The notes under the pieces are model-generated. The model was not told the DNA's origin. It did no database searches and saw only the letters and a list, made by a program, of their open reading frames with translations. From NCBI RefSeq assembly GCF_036323735.1, contig NC_086026.1, forward strand, positions 90,261,859-90,325,858: 64,000 nt of DNA, read 5' to 3'. Made by a program: the position numbers and the translations under genes. Shown here in pieces: positions 10,088-21,069 of this stretch (within the stretch, counting starts at the first letter, position 1; the number at the start of each line of letters is the position of its first letter). The DNA is from Rattus norvegicus. Lineage: Eukaryota > Chordata > Mammalia > Rodentia > Muridae.

Positions 10088-10310
10088 TAGCTGGAGAGTT
10101 ATTTTAACAGTTAAGAGCACATCCTGCTTTTTCAGAGAACCCAGATTTGGAGCCCTGTACCGACGTTGGGTGGACAACTGTTTATGATTCCAGCATCACG
10201 GAATCGAATACCTCTGAGCTCTAAGGGCACCCACACTCTTACACAAGTGCAAGTGCATGTGCACACACATGCACACATTTAAAAACTAGTAATTTTTAAG
10301 TTATTTTTTT
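10088..10310 (+). mobile_element. B3/B2-type SINE, sense
   Basis: 'gctggagagttattttaaca' and 'gttaagagcacatcctgctt' (10091-10130) match the tRNA-derived head; 'gaacccagatttggagccc' the B-box region; 'gtgcacacacatgcacacat' the B3 tail; A/T-rich end near 10310. Diverged. Confidence 0.75.
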
Positions 10311-11379
10311 AATACACAAAAGAATAAATTGCCTTCTATGTACCCAAGATATGCAAATTTCCCCAGGACATAACCCAGTGCTGCAGATAGCTGTCCTTTA
10401 AAGGCCACGTGCTCTGAATTCTAACTTCTTATCATTGTGCATAGTTGTTCATATTGGGTCACTTCTGTACTTGTATTACTTTTTTTGTTGTTGTTGTTGT
10501 TAATGTAAACCCATCCTTCAGATGATGGTCCTTTAGAACTGGAAGCTCACAGAGGAAAAATTTAGGATTTTACGCATTAAATCATTCCCATCTGCCCTTG
10601 AATTCAAAGGTGTGAATTGACATACGGCTCTACGTTGGAGATAACATTCACTTAGAATGCTGAAGACATCTATTGTAGTAATTCTAACATGTTCTCACCG
10701 TTGCCCCCTTCTCCCGTTGTCTCCTGTGTCCCCATACTTAACAAAAATCCATTTCATATTCTTTTCTTGCAGGTATTAAGAAGTAATAGAGCATAGTGGG
10801 TGTTCAGTTCTCTTTAACTTCAAGTTATGTTGGTGCTTTTTAAAGAAACTATTATGCAGTTTGTGAAGAATGATGGAGATTGCAGCATTTCTGGAAAGGA
10901 GAAATAAGCAGGGATAGAAAGGAAGTTCACTGTACAATTCTCGTGTCTAGGAAAACAATGACACGGGGCATAACACAGTAGCAATGCACCTGTACACATG
11001 TCTCTAATGTGTACTCATGGGCTGGAGAGCTAGTGGGAGCTAACGAAACTTGTCTTCTATGCTTCTGTTTCCTATCCTTTTGTATTTTATCTATTTTTGG
11101 AAAACAGTAATACTTTTAAATTAGAAAATCAGTTTCCACAAAATGGGCTTTTTAATGAATCACATTACCTGTGGAGGAAAATATGGCGTAGGTTGGTTTT
11201 TCTGTAGATGTTTCTTAGGTCACACGTCATGGATATGAATACACAGATGGTTATTTCAAAATAAGAAGTGTTTAGAAATTTCTCTTGATTTCAGTGCTTG
11301 CAGGTTTTACCCCTATTTTAAAATTAAGAATTTAGTAACTGATGTTGACAGCTGCCACTTAGGAAGCAAACAGTGATAA
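10311..11379. other. Unique Impg1 upstream sequence
   Basis: No exon or repeat recognised other than a short (TTG)n at 10481-10501. Confidence 0.45.
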
Positions 11380-11515
11380 GGACCCATAATCCTTGAAACA
11401 ATGCTTTTGGGCTCATCAGTTCCTCCTCTAAATGCTGTCGATTTAATTATGGGTCACAGCAATTAATCCAGAAGTGCTTCTTCAAGATGGCAGACTGTCA
11501 ACTGTAATTACATAT
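11380..11515. promoter_or_regulatory. Candidate upstream enhancer with two TAATCC sites
   Basis: Within ~130 bp are two CRX/OTX-type TAATCC motifs (11387-11392 and 11464-11469), 'atttaattatgggtcacagc' at 11441, an E-box-like CAACTG and a TAATTA at 11506. It is about 3.5 kb upstream of the Impg1 start and free of recognised repeats. Motif clustering next to a photoreceptor gene is suggestive only. Confidence 0.3.
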
Positions 11516-11794
11516 TCTTAAAGAGGTAAGCTTTCTCCTTCCACTTTGGCAGGATTTCATGGGTGTATCTGAAATGTACAAGGTAAGGTGGAAAGGTCAA
11601 ATGTGTTCCTTCATGAGCAATCAGTAGACACACGTGAGATATGATTACTGACATGAAGCCACAAAACATCAGAAAATAGTTATTTGTCAACCAAAATAGA
11701 TATGGTTTTTGAGTTGCTGCGGACTAACAAAAGCACATTTAGGTTAACTATGTACATGGTACAATATTTTGCTAGTACCCTCATGAGTAAACTC
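11516..11794. other. Unassigned sequence
   Basis: Nothing recognised. Confidence 0.4.
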
Positions 11795-11945
11795 CTCGTT
11801 TTATTTCCATGTTTCAAAATCGGAAACAGAGGACCAGCAGTGGTGAGTGGATTATTTGAACATGGAGCTAGTGAACATGAAGCAGAGGCTGTAACTGAGA
11901 TCTGAGTCCAAAGCCCACATTCTCCTTGCTGTTCTTCAGTCTATT
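11795..11945 (+). mobile_element. MIR SINE
   Basis: 'tttcaaaatcggaaacagag' (11812), then spaced equivalents of 'gtggagctgggattcgaacc' and 'gatctgagtccaaagcccac' (11899-11918) in MIR order. Confidence 0.68.
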
Positions 11946-13194
11946 CTTGCTACAGAGAAAGCTTGTTGAGAAAACAAAGGATTCACACACTGGGCAAATG
12001 AGCAGCACAGAGCGAGATCGAAGCCATTCAGACTGCAGGATCACACCGGAAGTTCCCTGTTGGTGTTGGTCGTTCCTCCACATTGCATCGATCATAGGCA
12101 GGTAGCTATGTAAGAATCTGTGATCTTTCGGTCTCTGAAACGGTGCTATTTTCTCTTAAGCAGAAGGACAACTACTCCGACTAGCCTCAGTTCCTCTTTG
12201 TACACATTGTGGATGATTGCTTTGTGTTTCTGTTTCAGAAAGGTAAAAGGGGTTCTCGAAGTATTTCTATGCTCAGAAAAATGTGTGATTAATCAGGAGA
12301 GGAGAAGTGTTCCTAGAAGGAACTATTCCTCTGAGAGACAGGTCATCTGGGTCCTGAGATTACATGTGTCATCTGGAATGGACATGACCTGTGACAAATC
12401 CAAAGCCATTGATTGTACCTCTGGACTGAATTCCTACCGTCCTTACTAATACAACATTTACTCTGCCTAGCTCAGAGTTTCCTTTGCATTATTACTCAGG
12501 TCCCTGGAAGGGGAGAGACCTTATATGGAAAGAAATACACAGAGTCCACCCTGTTTGGAATGTCAGTAGGGGGCTTCCAGTTTCTGAGGGCCCCATCTGA
12601 ATCCATCCATTCAAGCTATTAGCTGAAGAACTAAATAGGAAGGGATATTTCAAGTCTGAAGAGAGGAAGGGTCAAAGATAGACTCTGCCAAACTCTGACT
12701 GTAGTAAGGTAGTAGTATTGTGGTGCTGATGTGCTGACGATGTGAGTCCAGCATCTTCTTCTACCTTTACATTCTCAAAAAAGTCTTGTTTACCCTGGTG
12801 TGGGACTGCTTAATGATCCTTCTCTTTGTGGAGGCAAACAGGCCACCCTTCCTTACAAGACTGTGAACATTAAGGCTTTCCCTCATCTTGCTTCCCTTGT
12901 CAAGCCTTTGGTAAGACATATCATGACTTCAGTATAAACAGAGCTATTCTTTCTGGGTAAAACTGAACTGAACACTAGAAAGATGGACAAACAATTAAAA
13001 AAGGGGGGGGGGCTAAGGGGATCCATAAGATGCTATCAGGTTACCTATGATGCCTTCTATATGTGGTTCAAAGGCCATGATAAAAAGTGCATATTCTAAA
13101 CCAGAGCACTTCATCAGTAACTTGAGTTTCAGTGACATTAAAACTCAGGTGTAATGATGCAATGAATGGTCAGCATAGCAATGGGCTGAAGAGA
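11946..13194. other. Unassigned intergenic sequence
   Basis: No exon or repeat recognised. Small frames such as 12120-12449 lack splice context or protein features. Confidence 0.4.
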
Positions 13195-13300
13195 GAAGGT
13201 AACTGCTTGGCTGCGTAGGACTCAGTAGTAGAACACTTGCATAGTAGCATGCATGGGGTCCTGATTTTGATCTCCTCCCTGCCCTACAAACCCTAAGCCC
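13195..13300 (+). mobile_element. ID-like/B4 tRNA-derived SINE, sense
   Basis: 'ggctgcgtaggactcagtag' (13209), 'tagaacacttgcatagtagc', 'atgcatggggtcctgatttt', 'gatctcc' follow the tRNA-Ala-like ID head with A and B boxes. Diverged. Confidence 0.62.
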
Positions 13301-13480
13301 TCCTGCTCCCCACAAATGAGGAAACTCTCTTGGATTTGTGACAGAGAGGATTCATGTCCTTCAGAGACCATTTCAGTGGCATGGGATGATGGAATTGTTT
13401 ACAGTAGATTGCAGAATAATTTGATAATGAAAAAGGGGTGCTAGATAAGTTTTTAAAAACCCCACAGTCTTGTGGTGAGC

Positions 13481-13482
13481 GA

Positions 13483-13551
<69 letters not shown>

Positions 13552-13741
13552 ATATTCTTGCTAAGCTCTATTTAGGGAAAAAACACATTTGTTGTGAGTT
13601 TGTGGGAGTACTAAAGGAAGGATGGGGAGACAAGAGAAAGGAGAAAGGAGAAGAAGGATGGAGGAGGAGACAGAAGAGGAGAAAGAAAGAATGAGAGGAG
13701 AGAGAAAAGAGAGAGACACAGAGAGTAAGAGAGACGGAGAA
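13481..13741 (+). repeat. (GA)n microsatellite and adjoining GA-rich purine tract
   Basis: Almost pure GA at 13481-13551, then looser GAA/GGA-rich sequence at 13614-13741. The antisense serine/leucine frames are artefacts. Confidence 0.93.
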
Positions 13742-13940
13742 TAACAGCACAAGATTTAAACTGCTTAGTCTAACCAGGAAGTTTTTGCTTGGTTTGTGTG
13801 TGACTTAGCACCATAAGACTGGATGCTTACCCCAGTAGTATACAATCTAAAACTGACAATGCACACAGAGATAAGGAGCAACATTATCAATTCAGCATTT
13901 TTTAAATTGATGCCGATCAACAGATGTTAGCTAGACATTT

Positions 13941-14302
13941 TGCCTTAGATTTTCATTGCTGTGAAGAGACACCATAGTCAAGGCTACTTTTATAAAGGCC
14001 ATTTAATTGGGGCTGACTTACAGGTTCAGAGGTTCAGCCCATTATCATCATGCAGGGATGCATGACAGCATCCTGGCAGACATAGTGCTGGTGAAGGAGC
14101 TGAGAGCTCTACTTCTTGATCCAAAGGCAGGCAAAAGGAGACTATTGTGCTTTCAGAAGACAGCCAGGAGGGTCTCTTTCTCAAAGGGCCAAGCTTGAGC
14201 CTAGGAGACCTCAAGTCCATCTATTATACATTGACATTCTTCCTCCAACACCACCAACCCTATTATAACAAGGCCGTGCCTCCTAATAGTGCCACTTCCC
14301 AT

Positions 14303-14304
<2 letters not shown>
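13941..14304 (-). mobile_element. MT-type ERVL-MaLR solo LTR, antisense
   Basis: Matches the murid MT LTR in reverse complement: 'tgctgtgaagagacaccata' (13958), 'aaggccatttaattgggg' (13996), 'ttacaggttcagaggttcag' (14018), 'attatcatcatgcagg' (14041), 'gcctcctaatagtgccactt' (14278). The outer end has been replaced by a CA repeat at 14305, so the terminal bases and duplication are lost. No internal viral genes. Confidence 0.85.

Positions 14305-14341
<37 letters not shown>
14305..14341 (+). repeat. (AC)18 microsatellite
   Basis: Pure AC run abutting the MT LTR. Confidence 0.97.
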
Positions 14342-14345
<4 letters not shown>

Positions 14346-14940
14346 TACTGTATACAATTTTATGTTTAAATGCCACGTGTAAAAGGAAACACTCATGTTT
14401 GACTTTCTAAGCATGACTTGCTTGCCTAACAAAGGGACCTCCAGTTGTATCTCTTTCCCCTCAAATATCATTATTTAACTGTTTTTTATGGCTGCATGAA
14501 ACTTCATCATGAGTATGTACTACATTTTGGAAATTTATCTGCCTGTTAATGGAAATCTAGGCTGGTGCATTTCCTGGGTGTTTGGATCATGCACTTGTAA
14601 ACATGGATATGCAGTAGTCTCTGTGTTGACTAAGAAAACTTTGAGAAGGTGCAGGTGGTTCAGTTGGGTCATAAGGTAGCTCTGTTCAATATCCACTCCA
14701 GTTTCCACAGCGACTGTACAAGTTCATCTTCCCACCGTGGATGTGGGCTTCTCTTTCTCCACATCCTCACACATTCACTCTCATTTGCTTTCTTCATAGC
14801 AGCTCCTCTAGGGTGAGATGGAATCCCAGAACAGGGTTCGTTTGTATTTTCTTGATGACTAAGCTTGTTGAACACCTTCCAAGGATTTATTGACTATTTG
14901 TATCCCTTCATTTGAGATCTTTCTATTCTGTTATTACCCC

Positions 14941-15122
14941 ATATATTGATGGAATGAGTGGTGTTTTGATGTTTAATTTTTCAATACTTTATAAATCATC
15001 AATATTAATCCACTACCTGATGTGTTGCTGGTAAAGATAGCCTCCCACTCTCCAGAGTGTCTTTTCACTCAGGTTATTTTTGCTTTGGTATTTTTTGTTT
15101 AGTTGATTTTTGTTTGTTTTTT
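14941..15122 (+). repeat. 182-bp target-site duplication, left copy
   Basis: Identical base for base to 15854-16035 (offset 913). It ends in GT6, where the poly-T of the inserted L1 begins. Confidence 0.95.
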
Positions 15123-15853
15123 TTTTTTTTTTGGATGAAGATCATGGCTTTATTTTTTTATTTTTTTATTTTTTTTTTATTATCTTGAGTATTTCTTATA
15201 TACATTTCAAGTGTTATTCCCTTTCCCGGTTTCCGGACAGACATCACCCTCCCCCCTCCCCTTCCTTGTGGGTGTTCCCCTCCCAAACCTCCCCCCATTG
15301 CCACCCTCCCCGCATAGTCTAGTTCACTGGGGGTTCAGTCTTAGCAGGACCCAGGGCTTCCCCTTCCACTGGTGCTCTTACTAGGATATTCATTGCTACC
15401 TATGGGGACAGAGTCCAGGGTCAGTCCATGTATAGTCTTTAGGTAGTGGCTTAGTCCCTGGAAGCTCTGGTTGCTTGACATTGTTGTACTTTTGGGGTCT
15501 CGAGCACCTTCAAGCTCTTCCAGTTCTTTCTCTGATTCCTTCAACGGGGGACCTATTCTCAGTTCAGTGGTTTGCTGCTGGCATTCGCCTCTGTATTTGC
15601 TGTATTCTGGCTGTGTCTCTCAGGAGCGATCTACATCCGGCTCCTGTCGGTCTGCACTTCTTTGCTTCATCCATCTTGTCTAATTGGGTGGCTGTATATG
15701 TATGGGCCACCTGTGGGGCAGGCTCTGAATGGGTGTTCCTTCAGTCTCTGTTTTAATCTTTGCCTCTCCCTTCCCTGCCAAGGGTATTCTTTTTCCTCAT
15801 TTAAAGAAGGAGTGAAGCATTCACATTTTGATCATCCGTCTTGATATATTGAT
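15123..15853 (-). mobile_element. 5'-truncated rat L1 3' end with very long target duplication
   Basis: Antisense L1 3' UTR: poly-T (15123-15132), an 18-nt unique spacer (15133-15150), a second T-rich tract, then the C-rich tract at 15245-15310 and a body nearly identical to 59290-59815. L1 homology stops at about 15844; 15845-15853 is a short filler resembling the adjacent 'atatattgat'. It carries no coding sequence. Confidence 0.93.
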
Positions 15854-16035
15854 ATATATTGATGGAATGAGTGGTGTTTTGATGTTTAATTTTTCAATAC
15901 TTTATAAATCATCAATATTAATCCACTACCTGATGTGTTGCTGGTAAAGATAGCCTCCCACTCTCCAGAGTGTCTTTTCACTCAGGTTATTTTTGCTTTG
16001 GTATTTTTTGTTTAGTTGATTTTTGTTTGTTTTTT
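15854..16035 (+). repeat. 182-bp target-site duplication, right copy
   Basis: Perfect copy of 14941-15122. Its right end, TTTTTT/AATAT at 16030-16040, is an ideal L1 endonuclease first-strand nick site. Confidence 0.95.
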
Positions 16036-16043
16036 AATATTTT

Positions 16044-16155
16044 TGTTCTTCTTTGAGAAGGAGGAGAGAGAGGATCTTGGAAGAAATGGGTGGGAAAGAA
16101 TCAAAGTATATTTTACGAAAAGTTATTTTTTAAATAAAATATTTAAAAAGGAAAT
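16044..16155 (+). mobile_element. Rodent L1 3' UTR terminus, sense
   Basis: 'tcttggaagaaatgggtggg' (16075), 'aaagaatcaaagtatatttt' and the A-rich 'aaataaaatatttaaaaagg' end match an old rodent L1 3' terminus on the plus strand, directly after antisense ORF2. The arrangement resembles an L1 with inverted 5' part. Confidence 0.6.
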
Positions 16156-17680
16156 CACTTCACTTCTTTACCTTGCCTCAATTTTTCAAAATTGGGTCAT
16201 TTGTTTTCTTGAGTTTGTTGTCTGAGTTCTTTGTACAGTCTGGTATATATTAATACCATGTCAGATGTATGGCAGGTAAAGATTATCCCCCCTTCTCTGC
16301 ATTTCTTTTTCACTCAATTGAATGTTTTCTAGCTAAAGAGAAGTGTTTTAGTTTTATGAGTTCCCAGTTGTGAATTGTTCATCTTAATTTCTGGGCATGT
16401 GGAGTTCTATTCAGAAAACTCTTTCTGAAACCTACATTATGTTGAGTACTGCCTATGCTTTCTTCTAGACGTTTTAGTGTTTTGGGTTTCACATGGAGGT
16501 TTTTGATCAACTTAGATCTAATTTTTTTTGTGCAATGTGATAGATACAGGTCTAATTTCATTTTTCCTGTTCTGTTCTTTTATGTAAACACTCACAACAT
16601 ACTATGCACTTTCCTCTTCAAACAGCCTTAGCTGCAGCACAGATATTCTGATAAATTATGCTTTATTTATATATGATTCTAGGAACTTAAAAAAATGTAC
16701 CCTTTGGTATCCATATATTTATGTAGTTTCAGTAAGACTTTTTTCTTTGAGGCAACAGAAGGTAGGATCTGGTTTTTATTCTATTCACACAGTCTCTGCC
16801 TCTATGTAGATGAGTTTAGGCCATTTACATTTAAGGTTATTTAAGAAAATGTTTACTAACTTCTGTTACTTGTTACTTTTCATGTTTGGCTAGATTATCA
16901 TTTATTTTATTTCATTTTTTTTTGGTTCTTTTTTTCGGAGCTGGGGACCGAACCCAGGGCCTTGTGCTTCCTAGGCAAGCGCTCTACCACTGAGCTAAAT
17001 CCCCAGCCTATCATTTATTTTTTTAGTTCTTTCCTTGATAGTGTTAGAAGTTTGCTGGTTAACTGCTTTGGCTATGGTAGACTCCTTCTTTTGTTTAACC
17101 ATTCCTTTCTTGAAATTAATTCTTTCTTGAGTTCCCTTAACTGAGGCATTTCCCCCTTCTGTGTATAGTATTCCCTTATGCATATTTCATAGTGCTACCT
17201 TGGTGGTCATGGAATGCCTTAGTGTTTCTTTTTTAACAGTCTTGAAATCTTATTGTTTTCTTTTCAATTTAAAAAGATATTTTTACTGGACTTAGCTATC
17301 TTGGACAGCAGTTCCTTCTTTTCAGGGGTTAAATATCATTCAATGCTTTTTAGCTTTGAGGTTGCTGATGAGAGATCTGATATTATTCTAATATTTCTGC
17401 CTTTGTAGATGAATTGGTGCTCTTTTTCCTTTGCAGCTTCTGACATTGTATCTTTGACTTGTATTTTTGTTATCCTGACTGTAATACAGAGAGGTTCTTT
17501 TCTAGACATGTATTTTTTGGGTTTTATATGCTTCTTGTCTTTGAATGTCTATTTTTTTATGTTTAGAAAATTTTTGACATGATTTTGAACAGATTTTATA
17601 TGACTTTTAATATTTACTTCTGTTCCTCCAATTTTATAGATTATTAAGTTTGACCTCTTGATTCTCAGTTGATGAGATTA
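16156..17680 (-). mobile_element. Second old rodent L1, antisense (ORF2 into ORF1 region)
   Basis: A separate L1 copy: 16175-16330 is homologous to the ORF2 segment at 14985-15075 rather than continuing it. Landmarks are 'tgagttctttgtacagtctg' (16223), 'gtgcaatgtgatagatacag' (16531), 'ggccatttacatttaaggtt' (16819) and 'gatgagagatctgatattat' (17366). Degenerate, split by the ID at 16909. Confidence 0.72.
16909..17008 (-). mobile_element. ID SINE with 13-bp target duplication
   Basis: Antisense ID body 'cggagctggggaccgaaccc' ... 'cgctctaccactgagctaaa' 'tccccagcc' with poly-T left. Direct repeats tatcatttatttt at 16896-16908 and 17009-17021. Nearly consensus, hence young. Confidence 0.95.
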
Positions 17681-19064
17681 TGTACCTTGCCATCATGAAT
17701 GGGGCTCATTCTCCTATGCTCATCCCAGTCTGAACCAGCCTCCTGATGCATGTACCCACTGACTTGCCATCTCACTGTCCAGCGCTCTTAAACCCCAGGT
17801 GCCTCTCTGGGTCTTCCATCACCCAGAGGCATTGACAGACCCTACCAAAGCTCCCCGGTCTGTGCTTGCTTTCTAACATCCTGGCTCTTGTTTTGGGCTC
17901 AATATTTAACTGTTTCTGTATTATATTGATCCGCTCTATACTATATTACTCTGTAGCTGACCTATCCACCAGAGGAAGCACTGTCATACCAAAATGTAAA
18001 ATTGGATTTGAGGCTTGTCAGCATTGTATCCTTGTCTGAGGGTTCAACTGCCTGACTTTCACCTGGCTTGCCTTTGGATTCTCTCTTTCTGCCAGGTAAC
18101 TGTGCAGCAGAGGCTATGCTCACTTGTCTTTCTGAATTGTACATTGGCTATTTCCCACTATCCTTTCACTTTGTGGATTTCCAAAGCTTCTCCTCTATTT
18201 CTATTTTTAGTAGAAAGTGTATTTTTCTCCTGAATCTCTCCTTGGCTTGATTTATAGGCACCCTGTGGTGTACCATCTTACCTAAAAGTCCAAGTGTCTT
18301 GGTAATTTGTAATGTATATTGGAAGTAGGCACTTAATTAGATTAGTGGTAAATAATACATTTAATTTATTAAACTATCTTAGAAACTCTCTGTTGTAGCA
18401 TATGTCCATTGTGTCAGTACTGACTTTTAGGATGTAGTTGTAGGCTTGATCCACCGCTGGGCATCACTTTGGAGGATTTCTGGTTGCCTCATAAAGGTCA
18501 TCTGGAGGTTGAAATACCATTGATATAGAATGTGGCTGGAGATATTTAAGTATTCTTTAAGAGAACAAGGAACTTACAGAAGTGATTGTGACCTATTTGT
18601 GTGTCCTTTACTAACACACACTAATTTTAGCTTGTGTATTTGAAAAATTTAGGAACTTTTTTGCTTTGTTAGTAACTTAATAAGACTGGGATTCTATAAC
18701 AGCCTACTAATAAACATTTATTTATATTTAACTCAGTTTTTTGAGATCAGCTGGGAACATAGTTTTGCAAGTTTTCTCTATACTTTAAGTTTCTGTTCTT
18801 TCAAAGAACTATTCCTCTTAAAAATTATTGTTTTTCTTGGCACTTGTAGCCTGGGGCTCCTTCTCGGTTTTCACCTGTTTTCTTTTTTATTTACTTTGTA
18901 AACAGAGTTAGTTGGACATTTTTTCCAGATCCATTTATATTCCATTGTGAACATTCAGATGTCAATCATTAACCTGAATTTGGTGTTTATTTAGTAAATA
19001 CATGCTTTAATATACCACTGTACAAATATACATACACAGTAGATGAATTGATTTTCTTCAAGTG
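17681..19064. other. Unassigned AT-rich sequence
   Basis: Possibly more degenerate L1 at the left, but nothing I can defend. No exon. Confidence 0.35.
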
Positions 19065-19440
19065 TACAAACATTATATAGACATACATATTATACAACTT
19101 GTATCCTTGGCCAACATTATATTTTTGGGATTCAGCTATGAATTTACCTTAATAATAGAATCTGTGTAGTATTATTAACCACTGTTGGCTTTATTCTCTT
19201 TGGTGGATTTATACCAATTTATGTCCTCAATAATCATATATAAGCAGTTTCTGTTTTTCACACTAATGACAACACTTGAATTTTTATGTTTTTAGGATTT
19301 TCCAAAGTCATGATTTTGAGGTGACACTTCATTGTGGCTTTAAGTTTTTATTTCTGCATAGCTGGTAAAACAGAGCACATCTTCATGAGTTTATTAGCTG
19401 TCAGTCTGCCTCATTTTGAGTTGCTTACTTCTTTATTTGC
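19065..19440 (-). mobile_element. Ancient L1 fragment, antisense
   Basis: 'gaggtgacacttcattgtgg' (19319), 'ctttaagtttttatttctgc' and 'cttcatgagtttattagctg' (19381) follow the L1 ORF2 C-terminal antisense pattern. Strongly decayed. Confidence 0.55.
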
Positions 19441-20179
19441 TCATCTGCTTTAACATTCTGAATAATGCCTTCCCCCACTTCCAGATTCCTTCATGAGGCC
19501 ACTTCTACGCTATGTTGTTTCCTGTTCTATGTCAGTTCATTGGTTCAATGATTGATTTATAAATTGTATATTTTGAATACATGATATTGTATCCTAGTTT
19601 TGTGAAATATCTTGTAAAAATAGTCTTACGCTTTAGCTTTAATAAATTTTTTCTATCTAGTAGAGAAAATTTCTCAGTATGTTTTTTAAAAGTATTTGTA
19701 AAAACATTTAGCTCATTGTACTGTCATAATGCCAAAGTCACGAAAACTCTGAGATTTTTTTTGTCATTAGATTTGGTTTGAATTATGGACAAAGTTAGAT
19801 AGATTTAATTGTTAAGAATCTTGTCTTCTTTTCCTTAAGTGTAACATCTCTATAAATTTCTTTGTGACTCTGTTTAATTACAGGGACTTTCCTCACTCCT
19901 CTATTGACTCTGGTTTATGTGTCATGATCATGAAAAGCTTTATTATTTTTTTTTTGTCAAATCAAATAACCACTTCCCAGATTCTACTCTTCGGAATTCT
20001 GAAGCCCTTTGTAGTGGCTTAGCCTTCCCTTAATATAACTTCAGATGTCACAGCCTTAGACAGTTTAAGGCATGATTTAAAGCAGTCATATGGTGACTTT
20101 CTTCACATCCCTTGGTTCTAATCCTGATAACCCTCACCTCTATCACTTCTCTTAAAGATGCTTCTGTAGACTTTCCTCA
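19441..20179. other. Unassigned sequence
   Basis: Nothing recognised. Confidence 0.35.
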
Positions 20180-20425
20180 TTGTCTAGGTCCTCACTAAAC
20201 TGTTATCTCCAGAGAGGTCATCTCTCTACTAATCTTCATGCCAACAACCTGTGCTTTCTTGAAGGTTCAGTTTCTGGTTGGAAATTTTCCTGTTTGTGTG
20301 CTTAAGACTGAACACATTGTTATTCTCCTTTCAACTATTTGTTTTTACATACACTGCATGAGGATAGTAACTTCTTTTAAACATATCGTTAGTGTTCAGT
20401 AAATATTTGGTGAATAAAATGAGCT
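20180..20425 (+). mobile_element. L2 LINE 3' end
   Basis: The run from 'cattgtctaggtcctcacta' to 'gcatgaggatagtaacttct' and 'gttcagtaaatatttggtga' (20394) with 'ataaaatga' follows the L2 3' end. Confidence 0.65.
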
Positions 20426-20828
20426 CCTCAAAGAACTAGGTCTGGTAACATTCACAGGTTTAAGAATGAATGAGGGCATTGCTACTTGAGAACTGACAGA
20501 ATAACTAGCAGAATAATTGGAGTCGACAAATGGACTTGATAAATCAAGAAATCATTTCATACAGTTAGCATTTGTATAAATACATTTTAAATAATTCTTA
20601 TAAGCATTTAAGTAACCATTTAAAATGGAATAATATGAAAATGTCTATACATATAGAGACAACATTTACATTCACTGCTTTAAAAGCTAGCAAGGAGATT
20701 AAAGAGGAATTAAGATATGGGAAAGTTGAGCTGATTAAAATTGGTATTCCCAAATCAAAGTTCTTTGACAGCAATGTTGCAGTATATTTTATCCTACTAT
20801 GAACCTTGATTTTGTTTTTTTTTTACTA

Positions 20829-20864
<36 letters not shown>

Positions 20865-21069
20865 AACCCAAAAAGCTGTTTCTAGTTGTGAGGTGGCTCA
20901 GCACGTAACACATACCTTAAATCCCTCTGGCTGTAATTAAGAAATAACCTTAATACACACGTTTAATCCCAGATAATGAAAGTAAAGTTAGTTTGTAGTA
21001 GAAGCACCTATGTTTGAAAGTGAACTGAATGGCAGACAAAGTGATGAATCAGACAAAGATTTAGCAGAA
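20426..21069. other. Unassigned sequence with an AAC repeat
   Basis: Contains (AAC)12 at 20828-20864; the rest is not recognised. Confidence 0.5.

Larger units (their letters stand above)
14470..16043 (-). mobile_element. Old rodent L1 ORF2 3' fragment, antisense, interrupted
   Basis: In reverse complement it follows the L1 ORF2 C-terminal region: the 'tggctgcatgaaacttcatc' region, 'tctccacatcctcacacatt', 'cctctagggtgagatggaat', 'attaatccactacctgatgt'. It is split by the young L1 insertion at 15123-15853; 14941-15122 and 15854-16035 are the same target sequence duplicated. Confidence 0.75.

Noticed and set aside
9787..10187. Ser/Leu/Cys-rich frames
   Set aside because: They are translations of the TCTCTG microsatellite flanked by L1 and B3 sequence.
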